From contig QJNS01000341.1 in the NCBI GenBank assembly GCA_004154925.1, positions 1 through 64,000 on the forward strand: a stretch of DNA of 64,000 nucleotides, in the 5' to 3' direction. The notes under the pieces are model-generated. The model searched no databases and was not told the origin of the DNA. It worked only from the letters and a program-made list of their open reading frames with translations. Shown in pieces: positions 1 through 12,296 of the stretch (its first letter is position 1; each line of letters opens with the position of its first letter). Source of the DNA: Monosporascus cannonballus (taxonomy: Eukaryota > Ascomycota > Sordariomycetes > Xylariales). A program made the position numbers and the translations under genes.

Positions 1-99
1 AGAAATAATAATAATAAATCTCGATATATAGCTAATATTAACATTTTTCGATACGGTAATATTTCTTACGGCACGGAACTAAGGCTTGTAAAATTAGAA

Positions 100-3000
100 G
101 TTACTTATAGAAAAAATTGGAGCTAAATTAAATGCTTTAATTATAACAGAATAGGACATAAGACAGTATGGTGTAAAGTATCTAAAAAACCTCGACAGGA
201 TAATTAAAAACCCGTATTTAAGAGATAATCCAAAAAGAATAAAAAAAAACGGAAAGAAACTTATTAACATAATTCGGCCTAAGCATATATTAGACCCCCT
301 ATAGCAAAAAACCTAACGAAGGTTATTATAATAAGAACTTTAACGAAAAATACAAAAAGCTAAAAAGCAGGTTTAATAAATATTAAAAATATAATAAAAA
401 ACATTATAAAGATAATTATGCAAATATTAGAATTAAATAAAATGGATTCGATTCGAAACCCCTAATCAATATAGCAAAATATATGTTATATATTACCGAC
501 AACGAAAATATCCCGATTACGAGAAATAAAAATAATATATCTATAAAAGAATTACTCGTATATATTATAAAGGCTTCGACTTTTTAAACCGCATCGGAAA
601 TAATAAAAACAATAAATAATAATATCGATATCTTCGATTTATAAGCTTAGAAAATATTTAATAACTGGTCGAAATAAAGAGTTGGCCTAAAAAAATAATG
701 TTCGTAGGAAAACCTTTTTTGTTATTATTAATGGTATAACTATTAAACGGAAAAGTATTACTAAAAGGTTATTACAGATTTCCATTTTTAATTGGTATTT
801 ATTACAAACCTTTACGAAAAAAGTTATTAAAAAAGAAATACGTTAGCTTATAAGAAAGTTTTAAAATAATAATTAAAACGACGTATAATAGAATATAGTT
901 AAAACTATAAAAAACAGTGTACTTGTTAAGGAAAAGAATTATAGCAGAATTAAAAATAATTTATATAATTCTAAAAACTAATACGCCGGCAATAACAATA
1001 AATACAGCAAAATCAACGCGTTAAATGCAAAAATACAAACAAAATTCGATAAATTCGAATAGAAATTAAAAAAAGGTTATCTATAAAAAAAGCGTGAGAT
1101 AACGAAATTTAAAAAAGTTAAAAAGAATTTCTAAAAAGGGTTTTAAACGCGATAATAAGAACCGTTCATAACTTTATTACTTTAGATATATAAATCGGAA
1201 CGTATTAATATACCGTAATAATAAATTACGGAGTTTTAGGCGGGAATTATATTGAACTAAATATAGTTAATAAGTTCTAACTTTTATAAAGATATAAATT
1301 AAAACCTTATATAGCAATAAATGTCGAAGATCAGGAATTCGCCTACGATAACGAAAGGTTTATACGCGAAATTAATTATTTCGACATTCTTATCTAAGGA
1401 CGATATTAAATAATTAATTTTGATATCGTTCTATTCGGGAATTATAATATAATCTTAGGGTTACTATAGATACGCTAATACAAAATTTTAATTAATAAAG
1501 AAATTGGCCAGATAAAGTTTATCTTATGCCTTATTAGCAAATAAAAAAAGAAGAAATTAAGGTCTTAATATTCGATCGGAGATAGCGACGAATATAAGTC
1601 TAAGGATACGATAAAAATCTTATTACATAAAGAGATAAGATATAAAAAAGAAAATAAGCATTAAAAACAATAACGTATTGTTATTATTATTAAAGCGAAG
1701 CTAAAATAACAAAATAACAATCTAAAATAGCAGCCGTAAAAATTAAAACATTTAATTAATATATTATCATAATACTATAGATATAAAGAGTTTTGAAAAA
1801 AAGCTTAATACGAAATTACCAGAATATAACAAATAGGATTATGAGATAATTTTTAAGAAAGGATTTTTAACGAAGTTTTACCTTATTTATAACTCTAACA
1901 AAAATGAATTATGTACTTTTAAAAAATACCTGGAAAATCGGTTATAAAAAAGATAAATTCGACTTTCGAAGTTATTAGTAGGATATTTTATATTTTTCGT
2001 ATTAAAGAAAAACGAAAAAATTGCGATTTGTAATTAATTATCAAGAAATAAACGATATTATTATTAAAAATCGAACATTATTAACTTTAATCATAAATAT
2101 AAGAAACCGATTTTACGCAATCTAATAATTTATAATCTTCGATCTTAAAGATAAATATAACGTTATTAAAGTTAAAAAAGAATATAAATAAAAAATAACC
2201 TTTAGAACGAAATACGAACTATTTAAATACTTAATTACGTTAATGAGATTTATAAAGTATTAATATTTTTCTAATGAATAATAAATTATGTATTATAAGA
2301 ATATTTCGATATTTTCGTTTTTTGCTATTTCGACAATATTTTCATTTTTTTCAAAAACGGAAAAAGCATATATAAAATATGGTTATAAAGTTTTTTAAGC
2401 TTTATAAAACGTAAAGTTATTTGTTAACGTAGAAAAAGGTTAATTTTACGTATAGAAAATGGAATATCGTGGATATATTATTATCCCGGGATATATTAGG
2501 ATAAACCTCAAAAAGTCGATGTAATTATGGAATAATAAACGTTAAGGACGGTTAAAAAAGTACAGGTATTCCTTGGATTCGCTAATTACTATTGAAAGTT
2601 TATTCGAAACTCTAGCAAAATAATTATATTCCTAACGAACCTTATAAAAAAAAAGAATTCAAATTGACGTCAGAAACGGAAAAATATTTCAGAATATCAA
2701 GAATGTAATTACCAGCGAGCTAATATTAATTATATATAATTTAAACGGCCTTATTAAATTAAAACCTGATATTTCGGATTATGCGTTAAGCGCAGTAATC
2801 GGATAACGAAATAATTAAAACAAATTATATTTTATTGTATTCTTTTAAATACGTTAAAAGGAATTAAATTTAATTATAATATTTTAAATAAGGAATTTAT
2901 GGCCATTATTATAGTATTTCGAAATTTAAGCATTTCTTAAAGCGAAATTTGTATTAAGTTAAAGTTTATACAGATTATTAAAATCTTATCCGTTTTATTA

Positions 3001-4189
3001 CGACCAAGAAACTTATCGGACGATAATTTTGGTATGCAAAAAAATTGGCGAACTTCGATTTCGTTATTATCTATAAGAAAATTTAGAAAATAACAAAGCA
3101 AATGTTTTCAGTAAGCGATTAAATTTCGAAGAAAAATATATTAAAATTAATTATATAATTTTTCATATTATTATAGAAAGATATTTACGTTTGTAATAAA
3201 TTGCAACAATTTAAGCTGTGCTTTTTAAAATCGATTAAAAGATTTAGCAGTATAACGACGGTTTTCTAAAAACCCAAAAAATAAATAAAATATAAGTTTT
3301 AAAGAAATATTAAAAGGATTTAGTACGAAACATAAGTAAATATTAGTTATACAGATATCCAAGGATTTATAAAACCTGAAAACAATTTTAACGCATATAT
3401 TCCTTTTCCAGAATAAAATTAATGATATAAAAATTATATATTAATACGATATTTACCTTAGAATAAAGGTTTAACAAAATAAGCCATACGAAGAATTATA
3501 GTTATTATTAGTCGTAAAACGATTATAATATTTAGTTATATTTAATTTTATGATTAATTTCTTTATATTAAATCGTTAAGTTTTTAAAATATATTATAAT
3601 AGCATTTTTATAATCGTCGATCGGTTTATAAAAGTTTCTTACTTTTTATTAAATTATAAAAATATAAACGTTAAATAAATAGCATATATTTTTTCAAACA
3701 TATTTTTAATATATACCTATTATTAATAAAGATTATTTTATATAAAAGATTAATATTTGTATTTAAACTTTTAATAAAGTCTTATAATACAGATCGGCCT
3801 AAATCACAAATTATTTAACGTATTTAAATTTTATATACATACATAAATAAAACGAACGAATCAAATTTTAAAAACCAAGTTATAATATTATATTAATTAT
3901 AAATAAAATAATTAAGTTAAAAAGTTACTTATTATTTAATATAACTTAAAATATCAGTTATTATAAAAAATTCAAAATAATATTAATTTATGCAAATTTT
4001 GAATTTATTTTAAAAATTTACCTAAAAGTACGTAATGATAATCTAATTAATACTAAAATAATTTTATATAAAAATAATTACGAAAATTATATTTAAAAAA
4101 TAAAAATAGAATTAAACTTTTTACTAAATTAAATAAACAAATATTATAACCAAAAAAGATTAAAAAATTAACTTTTAAAAAAGTGAAAA
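100..4189 (+). pseudogene. Element B gag-pol remnant (zinc knuckle, reverse transcriptase, integrase)
   Basis: A CCHC knuckle is readable at 133-174 (C-x2-Y-x4-H-x4-C); the second Cys codon has become TAT. Reverse transcriptase blocks follow at about 2025-2090, with a KLRFVINYQEIND-like stretch where the family has a CVDYR core. The active site at 2326-2337 reads YFDN instead of Y-x-D-D. The integrase catalytic core is visible at about 3545-3650, including an IIVDRF block near 3612-3630. Frames are broken by many stops, so no product is expected. The remnant runs directly into the target duplication of element A at 4185-4189 and resumes at 10883. Identification as Gypsy pol is secure; exact limits are not. 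Confidence 0.85.
4185..4189. repeat. Target site duplication of element A, left copy (GAAAA)
   Basis: GAAAA here is repeated exactly at 10878-10882, directly outside the other LTR of element A. Five base pairs is the usual duplication length for Ty3/Gypsy integrases. Confidence 0.9.
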
Positions 4190-4569
4190 TGTGACGGCTA
4201 GGCGGTTTAACCAATTATTAAACCTTAAGTCGACGGGTTTATATTGGCAGAAATATCATGGAAATCTGAGCAATAAATATAATAACGTATTACGTTTCGT
4301 AACGCCAAGGGTGCGATATATATTGCAAATACTTAGTATTAATAAGTATTGTAAGTTGAAATTATTTAAATTATGGAATTAATAAATGTTTTTATACTTA
4401 ATTTTTTTATCTTGTCGAGCCCGGCTTTAAAGGCTTTACGATTAATTCTGTCAAGCCTGGCTTTAAAGGTTTTACGATCGATCCTGTCAAGTTATTACGT
4501 AATTCGACTTATATGGCTTAGTTACCGTTACGACCGTTTTTTGAGGCCGCAGCCCGTTAGGTTATAATA
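4190..4569 (-). repeat. Element A 3' LTR (left copy)
   Basis: 380 bp, the same length as its partner at 10498-10877. The outer U3 part (about 4411-4569) is more mutated than in the partner: most differences are T here against C there, or A against G. Short open frames within it (about 4191-4382 and 4373-4567) are LTR sequence and not genes. Confidence 0.9.
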
Positions 4570-5149
4570 CGATTTTCCTTTTTTATAATTTTCGTCCCGA
4601 AGATTTCTTTTTTTGTAAGTCTTTTTTCTGTTATTATATTAAATCGTATTAAAAAACCGATTAACAGAAAAACGAAAAAACGAAATAATTTGCTTAAATT
4701 AATTATTTTTCGAACCGTAAATATGTTAATATGTTTTTATTATATTTGTTACGGGTTGTTATTTTGTCGTACTTTTTCGTCGGATTTTTCCAAATATAAA
4801 AAGTACGTAATGCGGAATTAAGGCCTTTGTAATGTTAACGGCTTTTTTACTTTTTAATTCGAAAAGCTCGTTTTTAATTACCTTAAGGTTAAAATAAAAC
4901 TTGAAAAAACCAAGGAAAAAGCAAAGCAGGTATAAGTTAAGGTTTATCGTTTTCGAAAACAAAAGAAATTATGGGCCGATCGTATAGTACGTATATTATT
5001 TCGTGGGCTTCGGTCCTTAAAGAAATTAGATAAATTGGAACGTCGAAAAAAATAAGTTAATCGGGAAGCCGCCAAGGCTGTTACGGCGGAGGCCGTTTTT
5101 TCTTTCGATTGGTCCAACCTGAAATCCATAGATTGATCGTTTATTAACT

Positions 5150-8100
5150 GGGGAACTTTTGACTTTGCCGATTTCGGCGTTATTGGTAAAAATCTTTTAA
5201 TAGGCGTTAAGCGTTAATAAGGTTTTTGGTAAATTCCTAAGTATTTTCGGAATTTAGGTGTTTTTTTTTATTTAATTAGATATTAGGTAAATCCGTGTTA
5301 TTTTCGTATATTAAGGATTTTTTTTACTTTATATATTTATTCGGTTTTTATTTTTACGTTATTTTATGTCGTATATATTTTGATTATGTTTGTTATTAAT
5401 TCGAATAAGGAAATATAAAAGATTGGATAAAATTTAATTTTTGGTAAAAGTTTTAATTAATAATTATTTTTTAAGATTTTTTTGGCGATTTTGTATAGAT
5501 TGATATATTTAAAATCGAATTTTTTGTTAAATCGTTTTATTTAAATATTTTTTGTAACGAAGAAAATTAATTTTCCCTTTTCGAAAATTAATTTTTTTAA
5601 CTTTTTTTAATCATAATATTTATTTATTTAATTCCGTACGAATTTCAATTCTATTTTTAATTCCTAATATAATTATCGTAATTGTTTTAACGTAAAAACT
5701 ATTTTGATATTAATTAAATTATCGTTACATATGTTTTTGTAAATTTCCGGAATAAAACCAAAATTTATATTCGTAAATATTATTTTAATATTTTCGTAAT
5801 AATTGGTATTATATATTAATTGTACTATCGGTAATTTTTTAATTTAATTATTTTGTTTATAATTAATATAATATTGTAAGTAAAGTTTTAAGATTTAATT
5901 TGTTTATTTTATTTATTTATTTATTTATAGTTTAAATACGTTAAATAATTTGTAATTTAAGCCGATTTATATTATAAGGTTTTGCCAAAATTTGGATGTA
6001 ATTATTAATTTTTTGTTTGATATAATTTCCATTAGTAATCCGTATATGCTAAAAATATATTTGAAAAAAAATATATGCCAATTATTTAGCATTTGTGTTT
6101 TTATAATATGGTAAAAAATAAGAAAATTTCGTAAATCGATCGACGATTACAAAGATGTTATCGTAATATATTTTTGTAATTGGATTTTTTGATATAGGAA
6201 ATTTAATAATAAAATCGATTATAATTAAATATCATGGTCGTTTTACAATTGGTAATAGTTGTAATTTTCCGTATGGCTTATATTATCGAGCCTTTGTTTT
6301 GGCGTAAACGTTGTATTGTCGCATAATTCTTTATATTATTAATTTTATTTTAAGAAAAGAATATATACGTTAAAACTATTTTAGGGTTTTATAAATCTCT
6401 GGATATTTATGTAATTGATGTTTGTATATTTTTCGTATTAAGTTTTTTTAATATTTTTTTGAAATTTATATTTTATTCGTTTTTTGGTTTTCTAAAAGAT
6501 TATCGTTATGTTATTAAATTTTTTAATGTATATCGTAAGGTATTGCCCGAATTGTCGTAATTTGCCGTAAGCGTAAATATCTTTATATAATAATATCAAA
6601 AATTATATAATTAATTTTAATTAATTTTTCCTTAAAGTTTGGTTGTTTACTTAAGATATTTACTTCGCCGTTTTTCGATCCCTTTTTGTGGATAATAATA
6701 AAGTCGAAGTTCGCCAATTTTTTCGCGTAACGAAGTTATCGTTTTATAAGTTTCCTAATTGTAGTAAATCGGGTAAGATTTTAACAATCCGTATAAATTT
6801 TAACCTGGTATAAGCTTTCTTTTAAAAAACACCTAAATTCCCGAAATGCCATAATTATAGCCATAAACTTCTTATTTGGAATACCGGAATTAAATTCGGT
6901 TTTTTTTAGTTTGTACGAAATAAATATAATAAGGTATAATTTGTTTTAATTATTTTATTATCCGATTATTATGTTTAATATATAATCCGAAATATTGGTA
7001 TTTAGCTTAATGGAACGGTTTATATTATATATAATTAATATTAATTTGTTCATAATTGCATCCTTAATATCTTAAAACGTCTTTTTTATATTTGGCGTTT
7101 ATTTTAATTTTTTTTCGTAAAATTTATAAGGAATATAATTATCTTATTAAAGTTTCGAATAAACTTCTTATAGTAATTGGGGAATCCAAGGAATATTTAT
7201 ACTTTTTTTAACCGTGGTTAACGTTTGTTATTTTATAATTGTAACGATTTTTTCAAAGTTTATTTTAATATATTTTAAAATAATAATATATTTTAGATAT
7301 TTTATTTCTTATATATGTAATTAAGCTTTTTTTGCGTTAATAAGTAATTTTGCGTTTTGTAAAATCTGAAGAACTTTATAAATATATTTAATATATGCTT
7401 TTTCCGTTTTTAAGAAAATAAAAATATCGTCGAGATAATAAACGACAAAAATATCGAAATATTGTTATAATACGTAATTAATTATTTGTTAAGTAATTAT
7501 TAATATATTTATATATTTTATTAATATAACCAAATATTTAAATAATCCGTATTTCGTTTTGAAATTTATTTTTTATTCGTATTTTTTTTGATCCTAATAA
7601 GGTTATATTTATTTTTAAGATCGAATATTATGAATTATTTGGTTTTATAAAATTAGTTTTTTATTTCCGTAATTCAAAGTAATAATATTCGATTTTTAAT
7701 TATAATATCCTTTAATTATCGATAATTAACTATAAGTCGTAATTCTTTATTTTTTGAAATACGAAAAATATCGAGTAACTTATCGATAATTTAGAAGGTC
7801 GAATTTATCCTTTTTAAATCCGAATTTTGAGGTATTTTTTGAAATTATAAATTAGGTAAAATCTTGTTGAAAATCCTTTTTTAAAGATTATTTCATAATT
7901 TTATTCGTTATATTTTAATAATTTCGTATTAAGCCTTTTCCTAAAAAGCTACTTATATTTATAATATTATAATAACATATTTATTAGATTTTCTAATTTC
8001 TTAAGTTATTATTTTTATTATTTTAAATCGTTATTTAATCATTTTAATTTCGCTTTAATAATAATAATAATATGTTATATTTTTTTAATACTTATCCTTC

Positions 8101-10450
8101 TTTTTATATTTTGTTCCTTTAGGTAATAAGGTATTTATTATATTTTTATGCTTATATTTGTCGTTATTATTAATTAAATGTTAAAATTTTAATTTGTTAT
8201 TTTTTATTTATTAATAAGATATAAGGTAAATTTTACTTAATTAATTTTGCTATTAATTAAGATTCCGTATTGGCATATTTATAATAATTTTAAGATCTTA
8301 TCGTAATTCCCAAATAAAATAATATCGAAATTAATCGTTTAATATTATTTTTTAATAAAAATTTCGAAATAATTAATTTTACGTATAAATTTTCCGTTAT
8401 CCTTAACGAATTCCTAATTTTCGGCATTTGTTATTATATAATGTTTTAATTTGTATTTTTATGCTAATTTAAACTTATTAACCATATTTAATATAATATA
8501 ATTTCCGTTTAAAGCTCCGTAATCCACCATTGCGATATATTGATACGTTCCGATTTATATTTCCAAAATAATAAGGTCGTTAACGTTTCTTATCGTCGCG
8601 TTTAAAGTTTTTTTTCGGGAATTTCTTTTAATTCCTTTAGGTTTCGTTATTTTGCAGCTTTTTTATAAGTAATTTTCTTTTTTTAATTCCTATTCGAATT
8701 TATCGAACCTTATTTATATTTTTGTGTATAACGCGTTAAATTATCATATCTATCGTTATTATCGGCATATTATTTTTTCGAACCGTATTAATTATTTTTG
8801 GTGTTTTTGCAATTTTTCTTTTTATTAGATAAATTGTTTTTTTATATTTACGATTATATTTTATTATACGTTATTTTAGCTGTCGTTTTAAAGATTTCCT
8901 ATAAATTAACGTATTTTTTCCTTAATAACTTTTTTTCGTTAGGATTTATAATAAATACTAATTGAAAATAAAAATCCGTAAAAATCTTTTAACAATACTT
9001 TTTTACCGTACTTTGAATTAATTCCTTTTCCGTTTAATAATTATATTATCCATAATAATAAAAAGGGTCTTTTTACAGATATTATTTCCCTTTAGGCCAA
9101 TTCTTTATTTGGGCTAATTATTAAATATTTTTTAGGGTTATAGTTTAAAACTGTTAATATTATTACTTATTATTTTTGTTATGCTCGGTACAGTATAAAA
9201 AGTTAAATCCCTTATAATATATTTAAGTAATTCGTACCTATATATATTATTTTTATTTTTTGTAATTAGGATATTCTCGTCGTTAACAATATATGGCATA
9301 TATTTTACTATATCGATCAGGTATTCCGGAATAAAGTTCTTTTATTTAATTTCGGTATTTTTATAATTATCTTTATAACGTTTTTTGCTATATTCGTAAT
9401 ATTTATCGCATTAACTTTTTGGCTTTTTACGTTTTTCGTCGAATTTCTTATCGTAATAATCTTTATTAGACCTTTCGCTATAAGCTTATTATATATTTAG
9501 CTTAAATCATATTAATAACTTTATTATTATTTTCTTAATTATTTTAAAAAAAATTTTCGGTATAAGGATTTAATTATTTTATTATAACTTTTTAAGTTTT
9601 TTATATTTATAAACCTTATGTCCTATTTTGCCATAATTAAAGCATTTAATCTGGCTTTAATCTTATTTGTAAATAACGCCAAATTCCATAAATCCTAACG
9701 CCGTTCCGTAAAAAGTAAAAGGTACGTTTCGTTTTTTCCTTTGGTTAAATTTGTTATATCCCGAATATAAGGCATATTATCTTTTTTTTATTATTTTTTA
9801 AATTATCAGTTATTAATTTTAATTATTTTTTAATATACCAGTCTAAGGTAATTAATTATTTAATTCGAATAATTTTATTTTTTATATTATTTTTTATTTT
9901 TTTATAAAATATGTTAATAAAGGCGTCGGTTTCGTCATTTCTTTATCCTGCCTTAACTATAAAGCTTTTAAAGGTTACGGCGTACTTGGACGTAAGTCGT
10001 TTTTGTCAGAATTATAAAAATTGTTAAACCGTTAATCGTTTTTTATCCGGATTACCGAAATTATCGCGCATTTTGTTTTCGAAATTAATGTAAATTAAAA
10101 AATCTTATTAGTAAAATCTTTCTTATTTATTTTTTTATTTCCAGAAAATTTCTTATAATAGGTTTAAACTAATTAGCTATATTTTTTATCTGGTATATTT
10201 TTATTATTAGGATTATATCCGCTAAGTTATTAAAATTTAGGAAACGAAAGTAAATTTGTATTTAAATTAAGAAAGTTTAAGGCTTACTTTTTTTATCGTA
10301 AGGCTTTGGCTTTTTAGGCTTTATACGGGCGAAAAAAAGTTAGGCAGGCGTAGCCTTAAGTTATCGAACGTTTTTTCCAGCTTCCGAATTCGAGCCTAAA
10401 GCTGTTAAGTAAAAGTTTCCTAAATGTTGGTCGATATTTTAACAATATTA
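5150..10450 (-). pseudogene. Element A gag-pol remnant
   Basis: Read on the minus strand. The Gag knuckle near 9610-9660 keeps C-F-N-Y...H, but two of its Cys codons have become Tyr. Reverse transcriptase carries an intact YYLDD active site (7426-7440), in contrast to the YxDN of B, C, D and E. The integrase core has a VIVDRF-like block on the minus strand near 6130-6160. The chromodomain core near 5235-5300 shows SENT followed by a stop where Trp is expected, then EFTKNL. Stops throughout prevent translation. A more GC-rich stretch at about 4960-5130 belongs to the region downstream of the chromodomain and is not a separate gene. Confidence 0.82.
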
Positions 10451-10497
10451 AATATTGTTTAGAATTTAACGGTATTATTAAATAAAAGCTTATAACG

Positions 10498-10877
10498 TAT
10501 AATGGCTAAACGGTTTAACCAATTATTAAACCTTAAGTCGACGGGTTTATATTAGCAAAAATATCGTGGGAATTTGAATAATAAATACAGTAACGTATTA
10601 CGTTTCGTAACGCCAAGGGTACGATATATATTGCAAACATTTGGTATTAATAAATATTGCAAGTTAAAGTTATTTAAATCATGGAATTAATAAATGTTTT
10701 TATATTTAATTTTTTCATCCTGTCGAGCCCGGCTTTAGAGGCTTTACGATCGATCCTGTCGAGCCTGGCTTTAGAGGCTTTACGATCGATCCTGTCGAGC
10801 CATCACGTGACTCGACCCACATGGCTTAGTTACTGTTACGACCGTTTTCTGAAACCGCAGCCCGTTAGGTTATAACA
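10498..10877 (-). repeat. Element A 5' LTR (right copy), less mutated U3
   Basis: 380 bp. Its outer part, about 10710-10877, keeps many more C and G than the left LTR and approximates the pre-RIP sequence. It holds tandem 36-bp units (see 10719-10800) and a TCACGTGAC box at about 10802-10810 that is shared with the LTRs of C and D. In the minus-strand sense this is the U3 promoter region of the element. The open frame at 10681-10875 is LTR sequence. Confidence 0.9.
10719..10800 (-). repeat. 36-bp tandem repeats in U3 of element A
   Basis: Units at 10719-10754 and 10755-10790 differ at one position (CCCGG against CCTGG). A third unit is cut after ten bases (10791-10800). The unit starts CCTGTCGAGCC and ends TTTACGATCGAT. 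The same array, mutated, is at 4411-4492 in the other LTR. Tandem U3 repeats in LTR elements are often transcription-factor sites; that role is inferred here. Confidence 0.85.
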
Positions 10878-10882
10878 GAAAA

Positions 10883-11877
10883 TAACTTTTCTTAATATTA
10901 AAAATATTTAAACAAAATAACCTAACAAAAAATTCGAATTCGAATATATCGGTTTATATAAAATCGCTAAAAAATCTTAAAACATAATTATTAATTAGAA
11001 TTTTACTAAAAGTCAAATTCTATTTAATTTTTTATGTTTCTTTATTCGAATTAATAACAGATATAAAAATAAAAGACGAATAAGTATATTAAATGAAAAG
11101 AATTTCGATATGCAGAAATAAAACAGATTTACTCAGTACCTGATCAAATAAAAAAAGCACTCGGATTCCGAAAATATCTAGAAATTTGCTAAAAACTTTA
11201 TCAGCGCTTAGCGTCTATTAAAGAATTTTTACTAATAATAACGGACGCGTTCCAGTTAATAGTCGACCAGTTAGTAATCGGGATATCGAGCCAGTCGGCT
11301 GCGGCCTGCGTTAACGTAACAGCTGTAACAGCAGTTTCTAATTATTTCTGTTCCTTTTTAAAACTCTTAAACTTTTCCATGGCTTCCGTATCCTGGATAC
11401 TCCGACGAAATATCTTAATATTACGGTTATAAAAAAGTTTTTTTTGTTTTAGCAAACGGCTTAAACGGCCAAGTAATTTATTTAAACGTTATTACGTTTT
11501 TAACAATTTGTTTCCATAATACGTTCCTTTAGTTTTAAATAATTTTTATAACAAATTTATTATGTTTAAATTTAAACAAATTAAAAACATTATAAAGGTT
11601 TTCTTATTTAATACAGCGTATATATATTTCCAAGTTAAAATAAGCCTTGTAAATCTTTTCTCGAATTTATAACACAACTAAGAAAAATTCGATAATATGA
11701 TAAAACTAGCGCGACTAATATATTCTAAAAAAACCAAAACGTTAATACGGTTATAAAAATAACGTTTTTTAATATAACCCGACATAATAAGTATAAAAAA
11801 AGGAAAGTTACTTATCAAAAACCGACAAACGAAAAATTTGATTTTTAGAGACAAAAATCCTAAAAAAGAAAAGATTA
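10883..11877 (+). pseudogene. Element B integrase C-terminus and chromodomain remnant
   Basis: Continuation of B after the insertion of A. Around 10930-10970 the frame reads like the integrase C-terminal GPYKIAK block of fungal Gypsy elements. At 11137-11200 a chromodomain core can be read: YLIK, a TAA where Trp is expected, then KHSDSEN, a TAG where the second conserved Trp is expected. This is textbook RIP of Trp codons. The rest to 11877 is the element's 3' untranslated part; a short minus-strand open frame at 11678-11935 is not supported as a gene. Confidence 0.75.
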
Positions 11878-12296
11878 TATGATAACTTAACGGTCTTGGC
11901 TGTTTACGGACGGTCAGAGCTCTAAAAAAAAACAAACCCCGACCTATGCCAAAAAATCACGTAATTAGCTTAATAAGCTCAAATATTACTATTGGTTCAG
12001 GGCCGTTAAATTAGTTAAGCCACGAAAAACTTAACAGGTTTCAAAAGAACTGAACTTACAAAATATCTTTAACCTAATGAAAGATACCTTGGGCCAAAAT
12101 GAGAATATATACGCTTATTATTTCCATAATTTAGATAACTTTAACTTGCAATAATAATTCGTTACCCAAAATATTTTTAGTATTACGAAACGTAATACGT
12201 TACTGTATTTATTGCTTAGTTTTTTTACGATACTTCTGTTAACATAAACCCGTACAACTAAGGTTTAATAGTTGGTTAAACTCCCTAGCCGTTACA
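11878..12296 (+). repeat. Element B 3' LTR
   Basis: The last 120 bases are the reverse complement of the inner parts of the A, C and D LTRs (GTTTAACC, TTAAACCTTA, GGGTTTAT and CGTAATACG blocks in order) and end CCGTTACA at 12296. The start TATGATAACTTAACGG at 11878 fits a RIP-altered TGTTATAACCTAACGG. At about 419 bp it is longer than the 374-392 bp LTRs of A, C and D, so B is a distinct subfamily. The start coordinate is less certain than the end. Confidence 0.72.

Larger units (their letters stand above)
4190..10877 (-). mobile_element. Element A: complete Gypsy LTR retrotransposon nested in element B
   Basis: Two 380-bp LTRs (4190-4569 and 10498-10877) bound a 5.9-kb interior and are flanked by the 5-bp duplication GAAAA. 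LTR ends are TGTGACGGC...ATAACA, with CA mutated to TA in the left copy. The interior reads on the minus strand: Gag zinc knuckle near 9610-9660, reverse transcriptase with an intact YYLDD at 7426-7440, an integrase block near 6110-6165 and a chromodomain core near 5235-5300. A polypurine tract lies at 4573-4584 (minus strand), next to the left (3') LTR. All frames are broken. It inserted between the integrase core and the chromodomain of element B, so it is younger than B. Confidence 0.93.
1..12296 (+). mobile_element. Element B: RIP-degraded chromodomain Gypsy retrotransposon, left end cut off by the window, split by element A
   Basis: The pieces are 1-4189 and 10883-12296; the 6.7 kb between them is element A. 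In order on the + strand one can read a Gag zinc knuckle, reverse transcriptase, integrase, then (after A) a chromodomain and a 3' LTR. That order is typical of fungal chromoviruses (Ty3/Gypsy with a chromodomain). No reading frame is intact: stops and Cys-to-Tyr or Asp-to-Asn changes are spread throughout, as expected of RIP. The 5' LTR lies outside the window. Sequence 10883-11400 resembles the corresponding part of A, C and D, so B belongs to the same superfamily of elements but has a longer LTR. Confidence 0.88.

Noticed and set aside
4373..4567. 64-aa open frame, similar to another at 10681-10875
   Set aside because: Both lie wholly inside the LTRs of element A; their similarity is LTR identity.
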